DNA of 64,000 nucleotides from Burkholderia territorii (GCF_902833055.1 NZ_CADFEJ010000001.1:248001-312000), one strand, 5' to 3'; shown: positions 37,664-47,554, counted from the first letter of the stretch. Notes: generated from the letters alone by a model not told the origin. Numbers and translations are program-made.

Positions 37664-38767
37664 TCATCGCCGCGAACGGAACGGGAACGGCAGCCGCGAC
37701 ACCAGCGGCGCATAGAGCTTCGCGACGAGATACAGCAGGCCAATCGCGACGACGTCGGCGGTCAGGCCGAGCGGCACGTCCAGATAGCCTTCGGTCGCCT
37801 GGTAAAGCAGCGAGTCGACCGCGAGCGAGATGCCGGTGCCGGCGACGAAACACAGCAGCCCCTGGCGCCCGATCGTGCCGATCCACGGCATCGCGTGCGC
37901 GACCTTCTTCATCCATCCGAGGTGCACGAGCTTGGCCGCGAGCCACGCGATCGCGAGGAAGTTCGCGAGCCGCAGCGCGCCGAGATTCTGCTTGATCGAC
38001 GGATCGGTCGGGAACGGCTCGATGCGAAGGCGGTAGTACGCGCCGGCCGCGACGATCGCGAGCGACACGGCCGTCAGCAGCCAGCCCTGCGGTTTCGGCG
38101 CGAGCGTCTGGTAGACGGGCTGGCAGCGCGCGATCACGCCGAGCACGAACAGAAACTGCCACGCGAACGGATTGAAGTCCCACGGTGCGCCTTCGACGGT
38201 CGGCAGGAAGCGCGCGATGTGCGGCGCCGCGTACCAGAGCGAGCCGCTGAACGCGAGCATCAGCCACGGCTGCGTGCGCGCGAGCGGCAGCGCGAGCGGC
38301 ACGAGCAGCGCGAAGAACGCATACATCGGCAGCACCGACGCGAGGTACGGCTGGCGCCGGAACAGCAGGATGTCGCGCAGCGCGGCGAGCGGCTTGTGGA
38401 GCAGGCCGTCGAGATCGTTGGTCGGCATGTTGGGGCCGTCGATCGAGAATGCGTTCAGCACGGCGGTGATGAGTAGCATCAGTCCGGCCGTCACGAGGAA
38501 CGCACGGTAGATCTCGAAGGCGCGGCGGATGAAACGCTGGCGCGCGGCGGCCTCGTCGTGGCGCTCGGCGAGCGAGTTGTACGCGATGGCGGTCGCGAAA
38601 CCGCCGAGGAACACGAACACCTCGGCCGCATCGCACAGCGCGTACGCATGCAGCGTCACGCGCGACAGGATGCTGCCGCCGATATGGTCGACGACGATCA
38701 CCAGCAGCACGAGACCGCGGAAGAAATCGAGCTCGGCGTAGCGGCCGGCCCGGGCGGGGGCGGTCAT
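37664..38767 (-). CDS. OpgC-type membrane acyltransferase family protein
   Basis: A 367-residue inner-membrane protein with about ten helices. The N-terminus AELDFFRGLVLLVIVVDHIGG is the OpgC signature (RG and DH), and VFVFLGGFATAIAYNSL is the second conserved block. OpgC adds succinyl groups to osmoregulated periplasmic glucans in other bacteria. The start at 38767 fits the signature at the N-terminus. Upstream of the secreted esterase gene and probably in one operon with it, suggesting modification and removal of acyl groups in the periplasm. Confidence 0.87.
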   Translation of the reverse strand: MTAPARAGRYAELDFFRGLVLLVIVVDHIGGSILSRVTLHAYALCDAAEVFVFLGGFATAIAYNSLAERHDEAAARQRFIRRAFEIYRAFLVTAGLMLLITAVLNAFSIDGPNMPTNDLDGLLHKPLAALRDILLFRRQPYLASVLPMYAFFALLVPLALPLARTQPWLMLAFSGSLWYAAPHIARFLPTVEGAPWDFNPFAWQFLFVLGVIARCQPVYQTLAPKPQGWLLTAVSLAIVAAGAYYRLRIEPFPTDPSIKQNLGALRLANFLAIAWLAAKLVHLGWMKKVAHAMPWIGTIGRQGLLCFVAGTGISLAVDSLLYQATEGYLDVPLGLTADVVAIGLLYLVAKLYAPLVSRLPFPFRSRR

Positions 38768-39148
38768 CGGGCCGCCTCCCGGCGCGCGCCGCGTGCGCGG
38801 CCGGCACCCGCCGCGCATGAATCGGGGTGAAGCATGACTTCGTGAAGAAATGACGAACGGATGCGCATTGTGCCACCGATGTGACGACGTCCGGGTTTAC
38901 GCGGATGGAACGCCGGCCAGCCGCTGCCGACAAGCCTGATCGGGACGTGGTGAGAACCGGCAAGTTGGACGAGCGCAACGCTTTGCGTGCCGGGCCCACG
39001 CCCCGATGGACGGGCGGTTTCCGACGTGACACCATTTTGTCCTCGCGGCCGCACACCGCGAAGTCCGCCCTGCGGGCCACCTTTATAAAACAGACCAACA
39101 ATCGCCGGGCGCATGGCCTGCCCGGCACCCCGGCTCCGGAGATTCGTC
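38768..39148. other. 380-bp porin leader and promoter region
   Basis: No gene supported between the OpgC-like start (minus) and the porin start (plus). The right part must hold the porin promoter. I see nothing structured that I would name. Confidence 0.4.
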
Positions 39149-40303
39149 ATGAAGAAGCACGTCATTTTTGCCGCCGCGCTGGCCGCTTTGGCCGCGCCGG
39201 CCTTCGCGCAGGACAGCGTGACGCTGTACGGCCTGATCGACGAGGGCTTCAACTACACGAACAACGTCAACGTAAACGGGGTCGGAAAAACGAATTACCA
39301 GCTCGCGAGCGGCTATGCGCAAGGCAGCCGCTGGGGCCTGAAGGGTAGCGAGGACCTGGGCGGCGGGCTGAAGGCGATCTTCACGCTGGAAAACGGCTTC
39401 GACGTGAACAACGGCCGGTTCAACCAGGGCGGCCGGATGTTCGGTCGCCAGGCGTTCGTCGGGCTGAGCGCGTCGCGCTTCGGCACGCTGACTTTCGGCC
39501 GCCAGTACGATTCCGTCGTCGACTATCTCGCGCCGCTGACCGCGAACGGCAACTGGGGCGGCACGCTGTTCTCGCACCCGTTCGACAACGACAACACGGA
39601 CAACTCGTTCCGCGTGAACAACACGGTCAAGTACGCGAGCCCGGACTGGAACGGGCTGTCGGTCGGCGGCACCTACAGCTTCAGCAACAGCACGGGCTTC
39701 TCGACCAATCGCCAGTACAGCATCGGTGCGCAGTATTCGCTGGCCGGGCTGCAGGTCGCGGCCGCTTATCTGCAGGCGAACAGCCCGGGTGTCGGCAGCG
39801 CGGGCGCGATCGCGGCCGACGATGCGAATTTCGTCGCCGATCGCCTGCGCATCTTCGGCGGCGGCATCAACTATTCGTTCGGCCCGGCGACGGTCGGCTT
39901 CGTCTATACGAAGACCGACGTGAAGAATCCGGTGTCGACCGTCTACCTGCCGGCGTCGACGTTCTCCGGCCTCGGGCTGACCGCGACCAAGTTCCAGAAC
40001 TTCGAGATCAACGGCAAGTACCAGCTCACGTCCGACTTCTATCTCGGCGCGCAGTACGTGTACACGGACGGCAAGTTCGACGCGGCGGCCGGTTCGTTCA
40101 AGCCGAAATACCACACCGTCGGGCTGATGGCCGACTACAGCCTGTCCAAGCGGACCGACGTCTACCTGCAGGGCGCATGGCAGAAAGTCGCCGGCGACAA
40201 GACCGGCACCGCGGCCGATGGCGGCTACGTGGTCGGGACCGATGGCCCGTCGTCGTCGGCGAACCAGTTCGCGGTGCGCGCCGCGATTCGCCACAAGTTC
40301 TGA
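39149..40303 (+). CDS. outer-membrane porin, Gram-negative type (OpcP/OmpC family)
   Basis: A 384-residue trimeric porin typical of Burkholderia. The signal peptide is residues 1-20 (FAAALAALAAPAFAQ). The mature start QDSVTLYGLIDEGFNY and the loop-3 type RQYDSVVDYLAPL block are characteristic. The chain ends in HKF, giving the C-terminal Phe that porins need for assembly. Start at 39149 places the signal correctly and has CCGGAG upstream. A terminator follows. Confidence 0.95.
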   Translation: MKKHVIFAAALAALAAPAFAQDSVTLYGLIDEGFNYTNNVNVNGVGKTNYQLASGYAQGSRWGLKGSEDLGGGLKAIFTLENGFDVNNGRFNQGGRMFGRQAFVGLSASRFGTLTFGRQYDSVVDYLAPLTANGNWGGTLFSHPFDNDNTDNSFRVNNTVKYASPDWNGLSVGGTYSFSNSTGFSTNRQYSIGAQYSLAGLQVAAAYLQANSPGVGSAGAIAADDANFVADRLRIFGGGINYSFGPATVGFVYTKTDVKNPVSTVYLPASTFSGLGLTATKFQNFEINGKYQLTSDFYLGAQYVYTDGKFDAAAGSFKPKYHTVGLMADYSLSKRTDVYLQGAWQKVAGDKTGTAADGGYVVGTDGPSSSANQFAVRAAIRHKF

Positions 40304-40312
40304 GGTCGACCT

Positions 40313-40349
40313 GCCGGCGCGCGGGGCGGGTTGCCCCGGCGCCGGCTTT
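40313..40349 (+). terminator. intrinsic terminator after the porin gene
   Basis: GCCGGCGC / GCGCCGGC outer stem with an inner GGGGC / GCCCC pair, then TTT. It also lies just past the end of the convergent LysR gene. Confidence 0.7.
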
Positions 40350-40351
40350 CG

Positions 40352-41263
40352 TCATGCTGCGCGATGCGCGTCGTCGAGCGTTTGCGCGAGCCAGTCGACG
40401 AAGATCCGCACGCGCGGCGCCAGATGCCGGCCACTCGGAAACACGACCGACACCGGCAGCGGCGCCGCATGCCACTCCGGCAGCACCTCGACGAGCGAGC
40501 CGTCCTCGAGCAGCGGCGCGAGTCCGTCGCGCGGCGCCTGGATCAGCCCGAGGCCCGCGATGCAGCACGCGAGATACGCCTGCGAGCTGTTTACCGCGAC
40601 CACGCTGCGCATCTTCACGGTCTGCAGCGCGCCCGAATCCATGTCCGCATATTCCCAGTCCAGCTCGCGCCCCGTGCGGCTCGAGAAATAGCCGACCGCG
40701 ACGTGGTCGGGCAGATCGTCCGGCGAGCGCGGCATGCCGTATCGCGCGAGATACGCGGGCGACGCGCAGTTGATCTGCGCCAGCTCGCCGACGCGGCGCG
40801 CGACCAGCGACGTGTCGGACAGCGCGCCGACCCGCACCGCGCAGTCGATGCCGTCGGCGACGAGGTCGACGAAGCGGTCCGTCGTGCTGAGTACGACGCG
40901 CAGGTCGGGATAGCGCGCGTGGAAATCCGGCAGCGCCGGAATCACCCTGTTCAACGCGAAGCGCTCGGGCAGGTCGACGCGGATCACGCCGCGCGGCGCG
41001 GCGCCGGCGTCGTCGAACAGTGTCTCGGCGTCGTCCAGGTCGGCCAGCAGCCGCGTGCAGCGCTCGTAGTAGGTGGCGCCCTCGGCGGTGAGCGCGACAC
41101 GCCGGGTGGTTCGCTGCAACAGGCGCACCCTCAGGTGTTTTTCCAGATACTGGACGGCGTTGCTGACCGTCGGGCGCGGCAATTGCAACTGCTCGGCCGC
41201 TTTCGTGAAGCTGCCGAGGTGAGCGACGCGCACAAAGATGCGCATTGCATGCAGATGGTCCAT
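40352..41263 (-). CDS. LysR family transcriptional regulator
   Basis: A 303-residue LysR regulator. The helix-turn-helix is at about residues 7-60 (FVRVAHLGSFTKAAEQLQLPRPTVSNAV). The effector region has the usual two-lobed layout (FALNRVIPALPDFHARYPDL, then DCAVRVG). Divergent from an aldo/keto reductase gene, which it probably controls; a short repeat AATCA-N8-TGATT at 41319-41336 could be part of its operator. Inducer unknown. Confidence 0.9.
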   Translation of the reverse strand: MDHLHAMRIFVRVAHLGSFTKAAEQLQLPRPTVSNAVQYLEKHLRVRLLQRTTRRVALTAEGATYYERCTRLLADLDDAETLFDDAGAAPRGVIRVDLPERFALNRVIPALPDFHARYPDLRVVLSTTDRFVDLVADGIDCAVRVGALSDTSLVARRVGELAQINCASPAYLARYGMPRSPDDLPDHVAVGYFSSRTGRELDWEYADMDSGALQTVKMRSVVAVNSSQAYLACCIAGLGLIQAPRDGLAPLLEDGSLVEVLPEWHAAPLPVSVVFPSGRHLAPRVRIFVDWLAQTLDDAHRAA

Positions 41264-41404
41264 GCGGAGCGAAAGCGTGGCGGGTTGGGACAGGCTCCAT
41301 TGTTAATCAGCGTCGAATGATTTGGTTGGGCGTTTCGCGTTTATCGCGCGCCGCAATGCGTCCAGAATCCGTTGCATTCACTCACCAACCGCGAGGAAAC
41401 GGAC

Positions 41405-42421
41405 ATGGACAAGCGTCAACTGGGCCGCACGGGCCCGCAGGTATCGGCGATCGGGCTCGGCTGCATGGGGATGTCGGATCTCTACGGGCCCGCCGATCGC
41501 GACGAAAGCATCGCCACGCTGCACGCGGCGCTCGACAGCGGGATCACGCTGCTCGACACGGGCGACTTCTACGGGATGGGCGACAACGAGATGCTGATCC
41601 GCGACGCACTTCGCGGCCGCACGCGCGACCAGGTGCTGATCAGCGTGAAATTCGGCGCGCTGCGCGATCCGGCCGGCGCATTCGTCGGCTACGACGCGCG
41701 GCCGCAGGCGATCCGCAATTTCGTCGCGTATTCGCTGAAGCGGCTCGGCACCGACCACATCGACATCTACCGGCCGGCGCGCGTCGATCCGGCGGTGCCG
41801 ATCGAGGAGACGGTCGGCGCGATCGCCGATCTCGTGAAGGCCGGCCATGTGCGCCATATCGGCCTGTCGGAGGTGGGTGCCGACACGATCCGCCGCGCGG
41901 CGGCAGTTGCGCCGATCGCCGACCTGCAGATCGAATACTCGCTGCTGTCGCGCGGGATCGAGGCCGACATCCTGCCCGCGTGCCGCGAACTCGGGATCGG
42001 CGTGACGGCCTACGGCGTGCTGTCGCGCGGGCTTCTCAGCGGCGGCTGGAGCGCGGCGCGGCAGGGCGAACGCGACTTCCGGGCGGCCAGCCCGCGCTTC
42101 CAGGGCGAGAACCTCGCGCACAATCTCGCGCTCGTCGACGCGCTGCGCGCGATTGCCGACGAGAAGGGCAGCAACCCGGCGCAGATCGCGATCGCGTGGG
42201 CGCTGTCGCGCGGCGCCGACATCGTGCCGCTGATCGGCGCGCGCAAGCGCACGCAACTCCAGGACGCGTTGCAGGCGGTCAAGTTGCAACTAACGGTCGA
42301 TGATCTCGCTCGCATCGAAGCGGCGATTCCCGCCGGGGCGGCTGCCGGCGAGCGTTATCCGGCGTCCCAGATGGCGCACCTCGACAGCGAGCAGGGCCGG
42401 GGGGCGGCGCACGAAGCCTGA
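41405..42421 (+). CDS. aldo/keto reductase
   Basis: A 338-residue TIM-barrel aldo/keto reductase. Family marks: [12 protein letters not shown] at 17-28, catalytic Asp and Tyr in [11 protein letters not shown] (about 54-64) and a partner Lys in SVKFG (near 85), with His in the [12 protein letters not shown] region. The cofactor-binding [12 protein letters not shown]-like end is seen as [14 protein letters not shown]. It reduces carbonyls with NADPH. Divergent from the LysR gene. Confidence 0.92.
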   Translation: MDKRQLGRTGPQVSAIGLGCMGMSDLYGPADRDESIATLHAALDSGITLLDTGDFYGMGDNEMLIRDALRGRTRDQVLISVKFGALRDPAGAFVGYDARPQAIRNFVAYSLKRLGTDHIDIYRPARVDPAVPIEETVGAIADLVKAGHVRHIGLSEVGADTIRRAAAVAPIADLQIEYSLLSRGIEADILPACRELGIGVTAYGVLSRGLLSGGWSAARQGERDFRAASPRFQGENLAHNLALVDALRAIADEKGSNPAQIAIAWALSRGADIVPLIGARKRTQLQDALQAVKLQLTVDDLARIEAAIPAGAAAGERYPASQMAHLDSEQGRGAAHEA

Positions 42422-42556
42422 ACGGCGGGCATCGCGGATTGACGAGGCGACGAGGCCCGCCGGGCGGGCCCGAGCCAGCGTCAGGCAAAGCCAGATGGCC
42501 GGCGGTGTGACGGTGGTTCATCATCGGCGCCGTGTTCGACCGGACGGAATGCCTTC

Positions 42557-43309
42557 ATGCAAATCCATACGCTGACGATCGTCGTGCTGGTCTTTCTGCT
42601 GGCCGGCGCGGTCAAGGGCATGATCGGCCTCGGGCTGCCGACGATCGCGATGGGCCTGTTGACGCTCGCGATGCCGCCGTCAGCCGCCGCGAGCCTGCTG
42701 CTCGTGCCGTCGTTCATCACCAATGTGTGGCAGCTGTGGCTCGGCCCGTCGTTCGGCCCGTTGCTGCGGCGGCTGTGGCCGCTGCTCGCCGGGCTGACGA
42801 TCGGCACGTTGACGGGCACGCTGACGGGCGGGCTGCCCGCGCTCGCGGCCGGCAGCGCGTGGACCCACGCGGCACTCGGCGTCGTGCTGGTCGCATATGG
42901 GTGCTGGGGGCTCGCCGCCGCGCGACTGCCCGCGCCGGGCCGACACGAAAAGTGGCTGTCGGCCGTGGCCGGCTATCTGACGGGCGTCGTGACGGCGGCG
43001 ACCGGCGTGTTCGTCGTGCCCGCGGTGCCGTACCTGCAAGCGTTGCGTCTGCCGAAGGACGACCTGATCCAGGCGCTCGGGTTGTCGTTTACCGCGTCGA
43101 CGGTCGCGCTTGCGCTGCAGCTGCGCGTGACGGGTGCGCTGCAGACGGTCGATCTCGGCGTATCGGTGCTGGCGCTCGTGCCGGCAATCGCGGGGATGAT
43201 GGGCGGGCAATATGCACGACGCGTGATGAGCGAGAACGCGTTCAAGCGCTGCTTCTTCGTCGGGATGATCGCGCTGGGCGCCTACATGGCGGCATCGGCG
43301 CGGCTGTGA
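42557..43309 (+). CDS. sulfite exporter TauE/SafE family membrane protein
   Basis: A 250-residue protein with seven to eight membrane helices. Conserved TauE/SafE marks: GAVKGMIGLGLP near residue 17, LVPSFITNVWQ near 49, and TGVVTAATGVFVVPAVPYLQAL near 142. Family members are thought to move organosulfur compounds or sulfite. Start supported by an ATG fitting the family N-terminus; ribosome site is weak. A 10-bp GC hairpin (43354-43382) lies between it and the convergent lipoprotein gene but has no T run. Confidence 0.88.
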   Translation: MQIHTLTIVVLVFLLAGAVKGMIGLGLPTIAMGLLTLAMPPSAAASLLLVPSFITNVWQLWLGPSFGPLLRRLWPLLAGLTIGTLTGTLTGGLPALAAGSAWTHAALGVVLVAYGCWGLAAARLPAPGRHEKWLSAVAGYLTGVVTAATGVFVVPAVPYLQALRLPKDDLIQALGLSFTASTVALALQLRVTGALQTVDLGVSVLALVPAIAGMMGGQYARRVMSENAFKRCFFVGMIALGAYMAASARL

Positions 43310-43411
43310 GCGCGCGTCGCCGACACGCGCGCCGCGCGCCCGGCGTGCATGCGCCGAAGCCGGCTTCGACGGCCGGCTTCGGGTACGCTCACGGAGCGGC
43401 GGTCACGCCGC

Positions 43412-45574
43412 TCAGGCCGGATCGGCGTACTTCAACGTCCATCCGAACGTGCGGGTCGCGCCCGCACCGAGTGCGAACGGACCGGTCTTGCACACGAAGT
43501 TCGAATGCAACTGGCCGATCGGCGTCGTCGACAACGGGTTCGTCGCGCCGCTGACCGTGTCGAAGGCGGACAGCGCGCAGGTGTCGAACCCGGTCGTCGC
43601 ATAGCCGGTCGCGGTGCTGTTCGCGTAGATCACCGACGTGCCGTCGCCGTTTGCCTGCGTGGATGCGAGGTCCGCGAACGACGCGAAGTCGGTCTCGACC
43701 GCCAGGTTGCCGGCGAGCGTACCCGAGGCAATCGTGTCGCTGCGCGAGATCGTGCCGTGCGCGAACGTCAGCACGGTATGCACCTGCAGGTCGAGATCCG
43801 TCGTGTACGCCGCGTTCTTCGACGCGAGACGGAACTTCGTCGTGTCGAACGACACGACCACCTGCCCGTTGGCCTGCTGCACGTCGAGGTTCTTATAGTA
43901 CGTGACCGGGACGTAGGTTTTCCCGTTGTACGACACCTGCGGCACCAGCAGTGCATAGCCCAGATCGGTCGTGCCGTAGATCAGCTTGTCGGAGAACGGC
44001 ACCGGGTAGTACGGCGTGAACGAGTTGTAGTCGGGCGCCTGGCTGAGATTCAGGTTGATCACGCGGCGGCCGTCGCGCACGGTGAGCAGCGCCGCGTTGT
44101 ACGGATGCGCGGTATCGCCGGGCTGGTTGTACCAGGTGAGCGTGTAGCGCGGCAACGCGTCGAGCCACTGGTTGTAGCTCGCGTCGTCCATCGGCGCCTT
44201 GCCGCCGAAGCCGAGCTTGTTCCACCACGCGTTCACGTACAGATACTGATGCAGCAGGCTGAAGTTCTCGCCCATCACGCGCGGCTTGCCGCGATACGCA
44301 TCCGTGCCGCGACCCTTGACCCACATGTTCACCGACGGCGTCGGCAGCGACGGATCGTACCAGTACGTGTCGAAGCGACGCGCGGCCCGGTAGATGAACG
44401 CGTACGCGACCTGCTTTTCCTGATCGGTCAGCACGCCCGCATTGGCCGCCGCCGTCAGGATTTCCATGAACGCGGAATCGCCGTACGGGCCGATCGAGCG
44501 GCCGTAGTTGAAGCCTTGGCCGTCGGCGTTCAGCTGCGGCAGAATCAGATCGACCGACTTGCGCAGATAACCCTTCAGTTCCGGCGTGAGGTTGGCCTCG
44601 TTGCCCATCTCGAACGTACGCTCGATCACTTCGCCGATCAGCAGCGTGCTGTAGCGGTCGTAGCGCGCCTGGTCGTAATAGGTCGTGTGCGTGTTCGACG
44701 CTTCGTCGGAGAACCCGCCCGACGAATCCTTGCGGATGTGGTTCGTCAACGTATAGAGCAGCGCATCGCGCGCGCCCATCGTCGCGACGGCCGGATCGGT
44801 CGCCGACGAGAACGACGGATTGCTCCAGCCGAGTTTCTGCCGCAGGCCGGCGATTCCATAGGACACCGCATAATAATTCTGAGCGGTGTTGAGCGACGCA
44901 ATGTCGATCGGCGTGCCGGCGGCCGGGCAGGTGCTGGTCTTGCCGCTTGCATCGGGGCCGAACATGTCGCAGAAGGTGAGCCGTTGCTGCAGCGTCGCGA
45001 GCATCGCGTCGCTGAAGACCTCGTTGAGCATGCCGTGCGCCTTCAGGTTGTTCAGCGCGACGAGATAGTAGTACTCGCCCCAGGACGTGTTTGCATACGC
45101 ATAGTTGCTGCCCGACTGCGCCATCATCGCGGTCGTGATCGTCTGATACGTCGCGAGGTAGCTCGCGTATTGCGGGTCGCCCTTCGACTTCATGTCGATC
45201 AGGATGTACGACAGGCCGAGCGCGAGCTTGCCGGGCAGGAATTTGTCGCCGGTGTTCGTATCGAGCACGTGAACCGGCGAACCGTCGCCGAGATCCATGA
45301 CGACCTGCGTGAAGTCGGGCGACTTCCGGATCAGGTCGAACAATGCACGCATCTGGCCCATCATCGTGACCGGAATGTTCGCGCCCGCCGGCACGCTGGT
45401 GTCCGGTGCGCCGTAGACGAGTGCCTGCAGCGAATTCGGGGCGAGCGCCGGAGTCGACGGCGGCGGCGACGAGGGCGGCTGGGCGGTCACGTCGTTGCCG
45501 CCGCATGCGCTGACGAACAGCACGGAAAGGGCGCTGAACGCGGCGCCGAGCGCGAATCTGCTGCGCGTATGCAT
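43412..45574 (-). CDS. large secreted lipoprotein, possible polysaccharide-lyase-like fold
   Basis: A 720-residue exported lipoprotein: the signal ends in SAC with lipid-attachment Cys24, followed by a Pro/Ser-rich linker. The body has a long helical region rich in Trp/Tyr (blocks SWGEYYYLVALNNLKAH, QNYYAVSYGIAGLRQKLG, NYGRSIGPYGDSAFMEIL) and a later beta-rich region (about 480-720). That alpha-toroid plus beta-sandwich layout is seen in heparinase- and alginate-lyase-like enzymes, but I cannot identify the catalytic residues. A LacI-type palindrome upstream supports sugar control. Confidence 0.6.
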   Translation of the reverse strand: MHTRSRFALGAAFSALSVLFVSACGGNDVTAQPPSSPPPSTPALAPNSLQALVYGAPDTSVPAGANIPVTMMGQMRALFDLIRKSPDFTQVVMDLGDGSPVHVLDTNTGDKFLPGKLALGLSYILIDMKSKGDPQYASYLATYQTITTAMMAQSGSNYAYANTSWGEYYYLVALNNLKAHGMLNEVFSDAMLATLQQRLTFCDMFGPDASGKTSTCPAAGTPIDIASLNTAQNYYAVSYGIAGLRQKLGWSNPSFSSATDPAVATMGARDALLYTLTNHIRKDSSGGFSDEASNTHTTYYDQARYDRYSTLLIGEVIERTFEMGNEANLTPELKGYLRKSVDLILPQLNADGQGFNYGRSIGPYGDSAFMEILTAAANAGVLTDQEKQVAYAFIYRAARRFDTYWYDPSLPTPSVNMWVKGRGTDAYRGKPRVMGENFSLLHQYLYVNAWWNKLGFGGKAPMDDASYNQWLDALPRYTLTWYNQPGDTAHPYNAALLTVRDGRRVINLNLSQAPDYNSFTPYYPVPFSDKLIYGTTDLGYALLVPQVSYNGKTYVPVTYYKNLDVQQANGQVVVSFDTTKFRLASKNAAYTTDLDLQVHTVLTFAHGTISRSDTIASGTLAGNLAVETDFASFADLASTQANGDGTSVIYANSTATGYATTGFDTCALSAFDTVSGATNPLSTTPIGQLHSNFVCKTGPFALGAGATRTFGWTLKYADPA

Positions 45575-46061
45575 TGTGTCTCCAGTTTCGAATAGTGATG
45601 AAGGACGGGCGGGTGCAACCGTCGGTGCGCTCGACTCGGGCCTCCGCGTCGAACCCTGATCCCTGTGGGCGGACGGCTTGAGTCACATCTCGAGCAGGCA
45701 CGCGTTCTCCTTGGCGCAGCCGATGGTGGTCGTTGCGTCGATGTGAAGGAAAACGTTTTCCAAATTTAAGCATCGATTGCTTCGGTGTCAATGTGCTTTC
45801 ACGCCGGATGGGCCGGTGAAAACCCGGATGTTCGAAGCGAGGGAGGAGAGGGAGATAGAACGATGACGCGGAAATTTCCGGAATTTATTGCTGTTTTCGC
45901 TGCGATGCAGCGATGCCGTGTCGGCGACGGCTACGCCAGGTGAAAGGTGATCATGCCGCGCCTGACCGGTGGATTCAGCGAGAAAACGTTACCCTTAAGA
46001 AGCGAATTCACGCGCGGCGCATATCGGCTCTTGATTCCGTCTGCCGCCGTCCGCCGCGATG
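45575..46061. other. 487-bp control region of the lipoprotein gene
   Basis: No gene supported. It contains the LacI-type palindrome at 45748-45761 and, about 230 nt further, a partial copy (GAGAAAACGTTACCC near 45979), and it separates the lipoprotein gene from the SnoaL-like gene. Confidence 0.5.
45748..45761. promoter_or_regulatory. LacI/GalR-type operator
   Basis: A perfect 14-bp palindrome GGAAAACGTTTTCC centred on CG, as in LacI-family operators, about 175 nt ahead of the lipoprotein start. No LacI gene is in the window. Confidence 0.5.
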
Positions 46062-46448
46062 CTAAAGCTGCGCTTCGATCGCGGCCTTGTCGATCACCGA
46101 CCAGACCTGCCGGATCTTGCCGTCGTGAAATTCGTAGAACACGTTTTCGGCGAACGTGATGCGCTTGCCGTCGACGGCGAGCCCCAAGAATCTTCCGCGC
46201 GGCGCACACGCGAAGCGAAGCCGGCACGCAATGCGCGGCGGTTCGCACACCAGCAGCCGGATCTCGAAATGGAGATCCGGAATGTCGCGGAAATCCTGCT
46301 CCAGCATCGCGCGGTAGCCGGCCAGGCCGAGCGGCCGGTCGTTGTGAATCACGTTGTCCGCGACGTATTGGCCGAGTGCCGGCCAGTCCTGGCGGTTCAG
46401 GCAGTCGATGTAGGCGCGGTAGTGCATGGCGAGATCGGGTTTCGTCAT
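46062..46448 (-). CDS. SnoaL-like/ester cyclase family protein
   Basis: A 128-residue alpha+beta-barrel protein of the SnoaL/NTF2 superfamily. The typical opening (YRAYIDCLNRQDWPALGQYV), central HNDRPLGLAGYRAMLEQDF and closing FYEFHDGKIRQVWSVID blocks are present. Many such proteins bind small hydrophobic ligands and only some are enzymes. The start at 46448 fits the family and has GAGGAGG 12 nt upstream. Downstream of a LysR gene on the same strand; the two may be linked. Confidence 0.85.
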   Translation of the reverse strand: MTKPDLAMHYRAYIDCLNRQDWPALGQYVADNVIHNDRPLGLAGYRAMLEQDFRDIPDLHFEIRLLVCEPPRIACRLRFACAPRGRFLGLAVDGKRITFAENVFYEFHDGKIRQVWSVIDKAAIEAQL

Positions 46449-46500
46449 GGCGGCGGTACCTCCTCGTATGTCGCCGGCTGGGGCGGATGACGCGCGGCGT

Positions 46501-47397
46501 TCAGCGCGCTGGCGTGTCGCCCGACAGATACGACACGAACGCCTGCGTATATTTGGGCAGCGCATCGAACGATCGCGCGCAGAGCGTCAGCTTGCGGTGG
46601 CTCCATGCGTCGGACAGCTCGACGAGCCGCACGTCCATCGTCTGCATCGCGCGCTCGGCTGCATGGCGTGACACGATGCCGATCCCCACGCCGCTTTCGA
46701 TCACGCGGCAGATCGCATCGAAACTCTTCAGCTGCACACGGTAGCGGATCCGCTTGCCGAGCGCACGCGCCTGGTCGCCGAGATGGACCTGGAGTGCGCT
46801 GCCGTCGGTCAGCCCGATGAAGTCGGCGTCGGCGATCTCGTCGAACGCGACCTTGCCGCGCGCGGCGAGCGGATGCCCGGCCGGCACGACCGCGATCAGC
46901 CAGTCCTCGCGGAACGGCTTCTGTTCGAGCCCGGCGAGCCCGACCGAATCGGCGACGATGCCGACCTCGGCGGTCTTGTTGCGGATCGCGTGCACGATTT
47001 CCTGGCTCGAGCGCTCCTCGACGCTGATCGACAGTTTCGGATGATGCGGCAAATACGCGGCCAGTGCGTCGGGCAGGTATTCGCTCAGCGACGCCGTATT
47101 GCACAGCAGCCGGATATGCCCGCGCAATCCCTGGCCGTATTGCTGCAGCTCTCCGCGCATCTGGTCGATCTGCTGCAGCACCGTGCGCGCGTGGTGTTCG
47201 AGCGCGCGGCCGGCGTCGGTCACCTGCGCGCCCGACTTGGTCCGGTGCAGCAGCGGCACGCCGAGCTCGTCCTCCATCCCGCGAATGCGCTCGCTTGCGG
47301 CCTGCAGCGTGATGTGCGTGCGTTCGGCGCCGCCCGTGATCGTGCCGGCCTCGCAGATGTTCAGGAAGAGCCGCAGGTCGGTCAGGTCGAAGCGCAT
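46501..47397 (-). CDS. LysR family transcriptional regulator
   Basis: A 298-residue LysR. Helix-turn-helix at about 4-60 (LRLFLNICEAGTITGGAERTHITLQAASERI). The effector domain is regular (LCNTASLSEYLPDALAAY, then EVGIVADSVG). A 21-bp inverted repeat with complementary arms lies 60 nt upstream and could be its own operator. The downstream SnoaL-like gene and the divergent small membrane peptide are candidate targets. Confidence 0.9.
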   Translation of the reverse strand: MRFDLTDLRLFLNICEAGTITGGAERTHITLQAASERIRGMEDELGVPLLHRTKSGAQVTDAGRALEHHARTVLQQIDQMRGELQQYGQGLRGHIRLLCNTASLSEYLPDALAAYLPHHPKLSISVEERSSQEIVHAIRNKTAEVGIVADSVGLAGLEQKPFREDWLIAVVPAGHPLAARGKVAFDEIADADFIGLTDGSALQVHLGDQARALGKRIRYRVQLKSFDAICRVIESGVGIGIVSRHAAERAMQTMDVRLVELSDAWSHRKLTLCARSFDALPKYTQAFVSYLSGDTPAR

Positions 47398-47456
47398 GGC
47401 GGGGTGGACGCGTGAGGATTGGGATGGCCGTTAAGTTAGCAGGAACCGCCGCGTCG

Positions 47457-47477
47457 GTCTCAGGCTGCGCCTGAGAC
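47457..47477. promoter_or_regulatory. palindromic site between the LysR gene and a small membrane peptide
   Basis: GTCTCAGGC-TGC-GCCTGAGAC, perfect 9-bp arms, between the divergent LysR start (47397) and the 36-codon gene (47555). Position and symmetry fit LysR autoregulation. Confidence 0.45.
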
Positions 47478-47554
47478 GCCGTTCGCCGGTTCCGCATTTT
47501 CGGGGGCGGGATCGATGCCGGATCATGGCCGCATATCAACCGGGGGAGACTGTC

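Noticed and set aside
43354-43382. Ten-bp GC hairpin between the TauE and lipoprotein genes as a terminator
   Set aside because: No T run on either strand; it may still fold, but the terminator claim is not supported.
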